From Sphingobacteriales bacterium (GTDB lineage: Bacteria > Bacteroidota > Bacteroidia > Chitinophagales > UBA2359): DNA of 64,000 nt. A program made the translations under genes and the position numbers. The stretch lies in contig JADJTE010000002.1 of NCBI GenBank assembly GCA_016711295.1, positions 682,001 through 746,000 on the forward strand, read 5' to 3'. Shown here piece by piece: positions 57,964 through 64,000 of the stretch (positions are counted from its first letter, which is position 1; every line of letters starts with the position of its first letter). The notes below the pieces were generated by a model that worked only from the letters and a program-made list of their open reading frames with translations, searched no databases and was not told where the DNA came from.

Positions 57964-58406
57964 TTATTGTTTCCAAGGAGGAGTGCCGCTTACCGTAATG
58001 CCCATGCTGCGGGCAGTACCAGCTACCATACTCATTGCCGATTCGATAGTAAAGGCATTGAGGTCGGGCATTTTCTTTTCAGCAATTTCGCGCACTTGGT
58101 CCCAAGTAACCGAGCCTATTTTGTTGCGGTTAGGTTGTGCCGAACCGACATCCTTTTTGACCGCTTTTTTCAACAAATAGGGAGCGGGGGCGTTTTGATG
58201 ATAAAATCAAACGATTTGTCTTTAAAAACCGTGATTAATACCGGACAAACTTCGCCCATTTTATCCTGGGTGGCAGCGTTGAATGATTTGCAAAACTGCA
58301 TAATATTCACACCTTTCGAGCCGAGTGCCGGACCGATAGGGGGGGCGGGGTTTGCCATACCGCCTTTTACGTTTAACTTGACGTAGGTTTCGATTTCCTT
58401 TGCCAT
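57964..58406 (-). CDS. rplK: 50S ribosomal protein uL11 (frame break)
   Basis: MAKEIETYVKLNVKGGMANP and PPIGPALGSKGVNIMQFCKS are the N-terminal domain. The frame breaks at a G5 run near 58185 after FDFIIKTPP. The C-terminal rRNA-binding domain follows: KKAVKKDVGSAQPNRNKIGS, VTWDQVREIAEKKMPDLNAF and MVAGTARSMGITVSG. About 146 residues. Part of the GTPase-associated centre. Confidence 0.95.
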
Positions 58407-58500
58407 TGGCTATAATAGATTGGTCTGAAATACTGTGGTTAGTAAAAAGAGAGGTATTGAAAGGCTATCAAATATGACAGTCTAAATATAAACAATTAAG

Positions 58501-59088
58501 CTATGCTTGCTTTTCGACTTGGGTAAATGCAAGTTCAAGAGGCGTGCGTCTGCCAAATATCTTGACAATAACTTTGAGGCGTTTGCGGTCGTCGTTGATT
58601 TCTTCGATAGTGCCAAAAAAATCGTTGAATGGACCGTCGATAATTTTGATGGTTTCGCCCACCAAAAAAGGTTCGGTCATTACTTCGCCACTTTCCTGCA
58701 TTTCGTCAACTGTACCGAGAATGCGATTTACTTCCGATTTGCGCAGCGGAACGGGTATGCCTCTGTCGCCTAAAAAATTGATAACACCATTGACCGCACT
58801 AATAGATTGCACGATAGACTGCACCAATTTTTGCTGTTCCTTGCGCTTTCTCTCGTCCTCATATTCTTGGTCTAATATTTCTACCAAGAGATAGCCCGGA
58901 AAATAATTGCGGTCTTTGACTTGTTTTTTGCCGTTTTTTATCTGATAAACTTTTTCGGTCGGTCCAAAAACCTGTGTAATATAACTTCCCCAATTAGAGC
59001 GCGATATTTCGGTCTCGATATTTTGTTTTATTTTTTTTTCTTTGCCGCTAATAACACGCAGCACGTACCACTTTTTTTCTTCGCTCAT
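58501..59088 (-). CDS. nusG: transcription termination/antitermination protein NusG
   Basis: 195 residues, intact. KKWYVLRVISGKEKKIKQNI opens the NGN domain, RNYFPGYLLVEI is its conserved core, and GETIKIIDGPFNDFFGTIEE the KOW motif. Binds RNA polymerase and links it to the ribosome or Rho. Lies between secE and rplK as usual. Confidence 0.96.
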   Translation of the reverse strand: MSEEKKWYVLRVISGKEKKIKQNIETEISRSNWGSYITQVFGPTEKVYQIKNGKKQVKDRNYFPGYLLVEILDQEYEDERKRKEQQKLVQSIVQSISAVNGVINFLGDRGIPVPLRKSEVNRILGTVDEMQESGEVMTEPFLVGETIKIIDGPFNDFFGTIEEINDDRKRLKVIVKIFGRRTPLELAFTQVEKQA

Positions 59089-59108
59089 TGTAGCGTGGAT
59101 TAAAAATT

Positions 59109-59330
59109 TTAGCTAAAAATAGAATACACGTAGTACAATATGCCTTTAAAAAGCGGATTTTCGGGGTTGGCACCCAGCAAAAAGTCTACCAAAAAAACGC
59201 CTACCGAAAAAAGAACCAAAGAAACCAACACAATGAGGGTGGTGCTTTGTAATTCTTGCCAAGTAGGCCAAGTTACTTTATACAATAACTCATCAATAGA
59301 CTCTTTGACGTAAAGCCTTAGATTGTTCAT
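59109..59330 (-). CDS. secE: preprotein translocase subunit SecE
   Basis: 73 residues. LYVKESIDELLYKVTWPTWQ is the conserved amphipathic segment and TTLIVLVSLVLFSVGVFLVD the single membrane helix, typical of the short Bacteroidota form. Twenty bases before nusG on the same strand. Confidence 0.94.
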   Translation of the reverse strand: MNNLRLYVKESIDELLYKVTWPTWQELQSTTLIVLVSLVLFSVGVFLVDFLLGANPENPLFKGILYYVYSIFS

Positions 59331-59357
59331 AATAAGCGGTAATTAAAACAAAATTAG

Positions 59358-59428
59358 CACGGACACTAGGATTCGAACCCAGATCAAAGGTTTTGGAGAC
59401 CTCTATTCTACCCTTGAACTATGTCCGC
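59358..59428 (-). tRNA. tRNA-Trp (CCA)
   Basis: Acceptor GCGGACA with TGTCCGT (first pair G-T), anticodon loop CTCCAAA (CCA), T-loop TTCGAAT. Sits between tuf and secE, a conserved position. CCA tail not encoded. Confidence 0.94.
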
Positions 59429-59501
59429 GTGGGTGAAATGCCCCTTGTTAAGGGCTGCTTTTATTAGAAACTGCAATACTTCGATTTTCGTAGTGCAAAA
59501 A

Positions 59502-59547
59502 ACGGCACAATAAGGCTGACGGTTTTTACCACCAGCCTTACTGCCGT
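59502..59547 (-). terminator. terminator after tuf
   Basis: Outer stem ACGGCA/TGCCGT and inner stem TAAGGCTG/CAGCCTTA; a T6 run follows on the minus strand. It lies 12 bases after the tuf stop and separates tuf from tRNA-Trp and secE. Confidence 0.8.
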
Positions 59548-59558
59548 TATAGAAAGTA

Positions 59559-60755
59559 TTAGTCGAGAATTTCGGTAACTTGACCCGCACCTACGGTACG
59601 ACCACCTTCGCGGATGGCGAAACGCAAACCGCGCTCCATAGCGATGGGGTAAATCAATTCGACGGTGATAGTGATATTATCGCCGGGCATAACCATTTCT
59701 ACGCCTTCGGGCAACGAAATTTCACCTGTAACGTCCGTAGTACGGAAATAGAACTGAGGGCGATATTTGTTGAAAAACGGCGTGTGACGACCACCCTCCT
59801 CTTTGCTCAATACATAAATTTCGGCTTTGAAACGAGTGTGGGGTTTGATAGAACCGGGTTTGCAGATAACCATACCACGACGGATAGCATCTTTGTCAAT
59901 ACCGCGCAACAACATACCTGCATTGTCGCCTGCTTCGCCGCGGTCAAGGATTTTGCGGAACATCTCTACACCCGTTACGGTCGAAGTTAAAGTTTTTTCT
60001 TCTTTCGGACGCAAACCTACGATTTCTACGGGCGAACCTGTGGTGATAACACCGCGCTCGATACGACCAGTAGCTACCGTACCACGACCCGTGATAGAAA
60101 ACACGTCTTCGATAGGCATCAAAAAGTCTTGGTCGATGGGGCGGGGAGGAAGCGGAATCCAGCTATCTACTGCATCCATCAATTCAATAACTTCTAAAAC
60201 GCCTTCGTCAGCACCTTCTAATGCTTTGAGGGCAGAACCAGTGATAATAGGAATATTGTCGCCGTCAAATTCGTAGAAACTCAACAATTCGCGAACTTCC
60301 ATCTCTACGAGTTCCAACAATTCGGGGTCGTCTACCAAGTCAGGTTTGTTGAGGAAAACTACCAATTGCGGAACACCTACTTGGCGTGCCAACAAGATGT
60401 GTTCGCGAGTTTGGGGCATGGGTCCGTCGGTAGCGGCTACTACTAAGATAGCACCGTCCATTTGGGCAGCACCCGTTACCATGTTTTTCACGTAGTCGGC
60501 GTGACCGGGGCAGTCAACGTGTGCATAGTGGCGGTTGGCGGTTTGGTATTCTACGTGTGCTGTATTGATGGTAATACCGCGTTCTTTTTCTTCGGGTGCG
60601 GCATCAATTTTAGCGTAGTCAATTTTTTCTGCCCAACCTTTTTTTGCCAATACTGAAGTAATGGCAGAGGTTAATGTAGTTTTGCCGTGGTCAACGTGAC
60701 CGATAGTGCCGATGTTTACGTGCGGCTTACTACGCTGAAATTGTTCTTTTGCCAT
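59559..60755 (-). CDS. tuf: elongation factor Tu
   Basis: 398 residues, intact. GHVDHGKTTLTSAI (P-loop), DCPGHADYVKNMVTGAAQMD and NKPD (G4) are present; RGITINTAHVEYQT is the switch region. Delivers aminoacyl-tRNA to the ribosome. It sits between four upstream tRNA genes and tRNA-Trp-secE-nusG, the classical arrangement. The 163 bases up to tRNA-Thr hold no gene. Confidence 0.97.
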   Translation of the reverse strand: MAKEQFQRSKPHVNIGTIGHVDHGKTTLTSAITSVLAKKGWAEKIDYAKIDAAPEEKERGITINTAHVEYQTANRHYAHVDCPGHADYVKNMVTGAAQMDGAILVVAATDGPMPQTREHILLARQVGVPQLVVFLNKPDLVDDPELLELVEMEVRELLSFYEFDGDNIPIITGSALKALEGADEGVLEVIELMDAVDSWIPLPPRPIDQDFLMPIEDVFSITGRGTVATGRIERGVITTGSPVEIVGLRPKEEKTLTSTVTGVEMFRKILDRGEAGDNAGMLLRGIDKDAIRRGMVICKPGSIKPHTRFKAEIYVLSKEEGGRHTPFFNKYRPQFYFRTTDVTGEISLPEGVEMVMPGDNITITVELIYPIAMERGLRFAIREGGRTVGAGQVTEILD

Positions 60756-60918
60756 GACTAATGGTCGTCTTTTTTATGGTTTTAGTATGATTGTTTAGAA
60801 AAAAAACCTTTTGAGGGAATATCCTGTCCAAAGGCATATAGTTGTTAGGTGGATTTTTTCGTCGTGAAAAAAGACAAAAAAAAGAATAGCCCGCGAAGGC
60901 TATACTGCGGAACAAAAA

Positions 60919-60993
60919 TGGAGCCAATGACGAGAATTGAACTCGTGACCTCTTCCTTACCAAGGAAACGCTCTACCCCTGAGCTACATCGGC
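60919..60993 (-). tRNA. tRNA-Thr (GGT) with encoded CCA
   Basis: Acceptor GCCGATG with CATTGGC, D-arm TAGCTCAGGGGTAGAGC, anticodon loop TTGGTAA (GGT), T-loop TTCAATT, discriminator T and CCA encoded. Confidence 0.95.
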
Positions 60994-61016
60994 AACGCTA
61001 TCGATAAAAAAAATCG

Positions 61017-61089
61017 AGCGGGAGACGAGGCTCGAACCCGCGACATTCAGCTTGGAAGGCTGACGCTCTACCAACTGAGCTACTCCCGC
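61017..61089 (-). tRNA. tRNA-Gly (TCC)
   Basis: Acceptor GCGGGAG with CTCCCGC, anticodon loop CTTCCAA (TCC), T-loop TTCGAGC. CCA not encoded. Confidence 0.95.
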
Positions 61090-61206
61090 TTGTAATATAG
61101 TTGCGTATCTAAAAAAAAGATTCCGACATGGGGGTGTTGGCTATGTGGGCTATGTCGAATAGTTGTTGTTAATAGAACAACACTAAAAAGCATCGTAAAA
61201 AAAAAG

Positions 61207-61289
61207 TGGGGATAGATGGATTCGAACCACCGAAGACGTACGTCAGCAGATTTACAGTCTGCCCCATTTGGCCACTCTGGTATATCCCC
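61207..61289 (-). tRNA. tRNA-Tyr (GTA)
   Basis: Acceptor GGGGATA with TATCCCC, anticodon loop CTGTAAA (GTA), long variable arm and T-loop TTCGAAT. CCA not encoded. Confidence 0.95.
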
Positions 61290-61311
61290 AACAGATTGTT
61301 ATAAAAAGGAG

Positions 61312-61384
61312 AGCCGATAGTCGGACTCGAACCAACGACCAGCTGATTACAAATCAGCTGCTCTACCAACTGAGCTATATCGGC
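61312..61384 (-). tRNA. tRNA-Thr (TGT)
   Basis: Acceptor GCCGATA with TATCGGC, anticodon loop TTTGTAA (TGT), T-loop TTCGAGT. First gene of the Thr-Tyr-Gly-Thr-tuf unit. Confidence 0.95.
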
Positions 61385-61457
61385 TTCTTTTTATAATAAT
61401 CGGTATTAAAAACGTTGTGTTTAGTGCTTTCTTTCTTTATTTTCTCGTTTCGGTGCG

Positions 61458-61489
61458 CAAAGATACGGCGAGTATTTTGTTTTACCAAA
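61458..61489 (-). promoter_or_regulatory. promoter TTTG-N20-TATCTTTG of the tRNA-tuf operon
   Basis: Minus strand TTTG at 61489-61486, 20 bases, TATCTTTG at 61465-61458. The upstream box lies inside the last codons of hpf, so the two genes share sequence. Confidence 0.75.
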
Positions 61490-61805
61490 ACTTTTTGAAA
61501 AAATTATTGCCCCTCATTTTTTCTTTATGGCGCACTAATTGTTTTTTAATCATATCCATTGCTGCCTCTATGGCATCTTCAAAGTGGAGGCGAGTTTCGC
61601 CCGCTATGGCTTGGTGTCCGGGTACATTTACCTTGATTTTTGCGATTTTGTCGCGTACCTGACCACTTTTATGGTCTAAACTTAGGTAAATCTCTACGTC
61701 GACGATGTGGTCAAACCACTGTTGTAGTTTGGCTGCTTTTTGGTGGATAAAATCCGATAGCTGTTCGCTTGCCGAAAATTCGTGGGCATGAATTAATACG
61801 TTCAT
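61482..61805 (-). CDS. hpf: ribosome hibernation promoting factor (HPF/RaiA)
   Basis: 107 residues from ATG at 61805. MNVLIHAHEFSASEQLSDFI, HQKAAKLQQWFDHIVDVEIY and DAIEAAMDMIKKQLVRHKEK match the short HPF form, which dimerises or silences ribosomes in stationary phase. It directly precedes the tRNA-tuf operon and follows xerC, an order seen in several Bacteroidota. Confidence 0.9.
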   Translation of the reverse strand: MNVLIHAHEFSASEQLSDFIHQKAAKLQQWFDHIVDVEIYLSLDHKSGQVRDKIAKIKVNVPGHQAIAGETRLHFEDAIEAAMDMIKKQLVRHKEKMRGNNFFKKFW

Positions 61806-61976
61806 AGATGATAGGTTCAAGTTGATTTAAAATTAAAATATATTTTCACCAAAGGGTAAAACGACTTATTACTGATGATTGTGGGTGGATGATTGACAAT
61901 CGGGAGGGGTTTGTTTTCAGGTGGTCTGGAATAGAAATTAGCGCATAGAATTAAATTGCTGAAACATGCGCTCAAT

Positions 61977-62900
61977 TTATGAGGCATTTGCCTTCGGGTG
62001 GGCTTGGGCGTATTGTTGGCGTATTTTTTCTATTGTATTGTGTGTATAATGTTGGGTTGCAGCGAGATTGCTATGTCCCAATAAATCTTTGATGGCATTG
62101 AGGTCGGCACCTTCGTTGAGGAGCTGAGTGGCGAAGGTATGGCGCAATAGGTGCGGACCGCGGTATTCGGCGGTAGTAGCGAGGGCTAAATAGCGCGTAG
62201 CGATGCGATATAGTAGGCGTGGGTACATAGCTTTGCCTTTGTCTGTAATGAGCAGGGGCGGGTTATCGGCTGCTGCCAATTCGGGAAACGTATTGTTGCG
62301 TAGGCTAATGTATTGCTGCAAACGTTGAACTGTGTGAGGTAATAACGGTATTACGCGCTGCTTAGTTCCTTTGCCCACGATTTTAAGGGTATTGTTGGCA
62401 AAATTTAACATTTGGTCGCACAGGCTCAGTAACTCCGCGCTACGCAATCCGGTAGCGTAGAGCAGTTCGATGGCTATGGCATCGCGTTTGCCAGCAAAAT
62501 CGTCGCTAAAAGGTAATTGTTGCAAAAGGTGCAGCATAGGATTGGTTTCGACAAACCCACTTAGGTGGCGTGCAAATTTAGGTGCGGTCAAATTTGCAGC
62601 GGGGTTATGGTCGGTATAGCTACGGCGATTCAGAAATTGACAATACGATTTGAGGGCTGCTAATTTGCGGGCTACTGACCGCCGCGCTGTGCCTTGCTCG
62701 ATAAGTGCCACGAGCCACGATTTGATGTGGTAGGGCATAAGGGCTTCGGGATTATCGGTCAATACGGGATCATTATATGTATGGGTCAGGTAGTCTGATA
62801 GCTGTTGTAGGTCGGTTTCATAGGCTTTGAGGGTGTGGTCGGCATATCGGTTTTCGAGGCGCAGATGTTGAATAAAGTTAGGCAGGTATTTCATGGGCAT
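61977..62900 (-). CDS. xerC: tyrosine recombinase XerC/XerD
   Basis: 307 residues (or from the ATG at 62894). N-terminal SAM-like DNA-binding half with HLRLENRYADHTLKAYETDL, then the catalytic half: ATGLRSAELLSLC (Arg), VGKGTKQRVIPL (Lys), LLRHTFATQLLNEGADLN (HxxR), LLGHSNLAATQHYTH (His and nucleophile Tyr). Resolves chromosome dimers at dif with FtsK. Separate C and D assignment is not possible from this sequence. Confidence 0.88.
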   Translation of the reverse strand: MPMKYLPNFIQHLRLENRYADHTLKAYETDLQQLSDYLTHTYNDPVLTDNPEALMPYHIKSWLVALIEQGTARRSVARKLAALKSYCQFLNRRSYTDHNPAANLTAPKFARHLSGFVETNPMLHLLQQLPFSDDFAGKRDAIAIELLYATGLRSAELLSLCDQMLNFANNTLKIVGKGTKQRVIPLLPHTVQRLQQYISLRNNTFPELAAADNPPLLITDKGKAMYPRLLYRIATRYLALATTAEYRGPHLLRHTFATQLLNEGADLNAIKDLLGHSNLAATQHYTHNTIEKIRQQYAQAHPKANAS

Positions 62901-62919
62901 AAGTCTTGCTGTATAGGGG

Positions 62920-62951
62920 CAAATGTATGATCTTTGCGCCGAAAAAGCAAT
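62920..62951 (-). promoter_or_regulatory. promoter ATTG-N20-TACATTTG of xerC
   Basis: Minus strand ATTG at 62951-62948, 20 bases, TACATTTG at 62927-62920, about 20 bases before the start. Confidence 0.55.
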
Positions 62952-63091
62952 ACTTGAAGCCGATAAAATGCGATTTTTTTAAAAAAAATTGTGCGTTATG
63001 CTTGTTGTTGGGCAAGACAATGATTTTTCTTGCTGTTATCAATATGCCTTGTCGGGGCTATAATTGCCTGAAATAAGCTGCGTTGGCGCAT

Positions 63092-63544
63092 TTATTCGCG
63101 CAATTTACTGTCGATAATGATAGTGACGGGTCCGTCATTGATGAGCGATACTTGCATATCTGCCCCAAACTCGCCGGTTTGTATTGGCGAGGAGATATAT
63201 TGCTGCAATTCGGCAATAAATTGCTCGTACAGGGGTATGGCGGTTTCAGGGCGGGCTGCGCGTATATAAGAGGGGCGATTGCCTTTTTTGCACGAAGCAT
63301 AGAGCGTAAATTGGCTGACGACAATTATCGCGCCTCCTATATCTTGTACGGATAAATTCATCAGCCCATCAGAGTCGGAAAAAATACGCAATTGCGCTAC
63401 TTTTTTGCATAGCCATTGCAGGTCGTCTGTGGTATCGGTATGTTCTATGCCGAGCAGCAATACTAAACCCTTGCCTATTTGGGCTTTGATTTGCCCGCTG
63501 ATGCTGACAGAAGCACTTAGGGCGCGCTGGATAACAATTTTCAT
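63092..63544 (-). CDS. dtd: D-aminoacyl-tRNA deacylase
   Basis: 150 residues from ATG at 63544. MKIVIQRALSASVSISGQIK, VVSQFTLYASCKKGNRPSYI (active-site SQFTLYA) and LINDGPVTIIID (the NxGPVT motif) identify DTD, which hydrolyses D-amino acids from tRNA. Intact. A TACTTTTG box lies at 63637-63630. Confidence 0.94.
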   Translation of the reverse strand: MKIVIQRALSASVSISGQIKAQIGKGLVLLLGIEHTDTTDDLQWLCKKVAQLRIFSDSDGLMNLSVQDIGGAIIVVSQFTLYASCKKGNRPSYIRAARPETAIPLYEQFIAELQQYISSPIQTGEFGADMQVSLINDGPVTIIIDSKLRE

Positions 63545-63629
63545 GCTTGAATAAGGGGGTTGTTTCTTTTCTTTTATACTTTTATAAACATCTTTGCTTA
63601 ATACAGCGTTCAAGTAAAAAAAAGTAATG

Positions 63630-63637
63630 CAAAAGTA
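63630..63637 (-). promoter_or_regulatory. -7 promoter box TACTTTTG of dtd
   Basis: CAAAAGTA on the plus strand, 85 bases before the start codon. No clear partner box at 20 bases. Confidence 0.4.
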
Positions 63638-63659
63638 CGCAAATTAGCTATTTTAGCAC

Positions 63660-63667
63660 TAACTTTG
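63660..63667 (+). promoter_or_regulatory. -7 promoter box TAACTTTG for the last gene
   Basis: TAACTTTG, 91 bases before the ATG at 63759; divergent from the dtd promoter. Confidence 0.4.
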
Positions 63668-63758
63668 GCGTTTAATTGCCCGCAATTATCCATTTGGCTG
63701 CAATTACCCACCTAATTTTATTTTAATTATTTATACTTTAACTGCATCATATTTCCCA

Positions 63759-64000
63759 ATGAGACAACTTTTTCGCCTACTTCTTATATTGGGCATCAGT
63801 AGCCCTTTGGCATTACAAGCGCAATCGTGTGTCGGTACGGCTACTTTTAATGTCACCATCAATCCCGCGCCCACAGCGAGCATCAGCAACGGAAGTTCGG
63901 TACAGTATTGTACGGGCGGCGGCGTATATCTGACGGCGGTGCAAGGCACGGGCTATACCTATCAATGGCGGCTGAACGGCAATCCTATTTCGGGTGCTAC
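63759..64000 (+). CDS. start of a secreted Ig-like/PKD-type protein, cut by the window edge
   Basis: Signal peptide MRQLFRLLLILGISSPLALQ, cut after AQ. The mature part begins SCVGTATFNVTINPAPTASI and SVQYCTGGGVYLTAV with TYQWRLNGNPISGAT, an Ig-like fold common in large T9SS surface proteins of Bacteroidota. Only 80 codons are visible. Confidence 0.75.
   Translation, partial: MRQLFRLLLILGISSPLALQAQSCVGTATFNVTINPAPTASISNGSSVQYCTGGGVYLTAVQGTGYTYQWRLNGNPISGA

Noticed and set aside
63560..63613. Upstream extension of dtd to 63613
   Set aside because: DTD proteins begin at MKIVIQRA; the extension has no similarity and would not fit the family length.

Overview
The window reads as a chromosome segment from a member of the Bacteroidota, most likely close to Saprospiria or a related lineage. 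Evidence: type IX secretion (T9SS) C-terminal sorting domains on several large secreted proteins, DUF4296, PUR-like DUF3276 and GWxTD proteins, a fused E1 alpha/beta dehydrogenase, promoters of the TAnnTTTG type with an upstream TTTG box, and no obvious Shine-Dalgarno sites. No exact species can be named from the sequence alone.

Layout. 1-7900: end of an mtaB-like gene, a secreted protein, a repeat-rich PUR-family nucleic-acid-binding protein, a DUF2071 protein, an MFS transporter, a lipoprotein with a T9SS-like tail, a TlpA-like thioredoxin, then a coupled monooxygenase-ilvA pair. 7900-16700: a MITE-like repeat, DUF4296 lipoprotein, a T9SS-exported M36-like metalloprotease, tRNA-Met, an AT-rich yggS, a flavin monooxygenase and a CDF cation transporter, then more repeats. 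16769-28000: a very large T9SS beta-propeller protein, a 1.4 kb array of 21-bp repeats, a flippase-like membrane protein, ruvC, a pectate-lyase-like protein with a dockerin-like tail, an acyl-CoA dehydrogenase, and tRNA-Asn, -Pro and -Ser. 28200-42400: vWA protein, GWxTD protein, a secreted beta-sandwich protein, an IS630-type element, a fatty acid hydroxylase, aroK, rpmI, an extended rplT, a LolC/E-like permease, the E1 fusion and two secreted proteins. 42400-49850: a duplicated and rearranged cluster of T9SS proteins, including a lysyl-oxidase/beta-helix protein and a gene split by a 103-bp MITE. 50200-61500: an oligosaccharide flippase, then the classical translation/transcription block on the minus strand (tRNA-Thr, -Tyr, -Gly, -Thr, tuf, tRNA-Trp, secE, nusG, rplK, rplA, rplJ, rplL, rpoB). 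61480-64000: hpf, xerC, dtd and the start of a secreted protein.

A caution applies to the whole window. About nineteen genes, including the essential rpoB, rplK, rplL and rplA, can only be read by changing frame, often at short homopolymers. They cannot all be dead, so most of these breaks are probably consensus indel errors. I have annotated such genes as whole loci and stated where the frame changes.

The most interesting signals are: the 21-bp array with its nested 7-bp and ~300-bp periods; a MITE and its probable IS630 parent in the same window, with the MITE splitting a T9SS gene so that removing it restores the frame; a MITE-like repeat family with ~25-bp inverted ends; ribosomal protein L20 fused to a helix-hairpin-helix domain; rpoB closed by a terminator and not followed by rpoC; a T9SS lysyl-oxidase/beta-helix protein; and promoters whose -7 box abuts the start codon, suggesting leaderless mRNAs.
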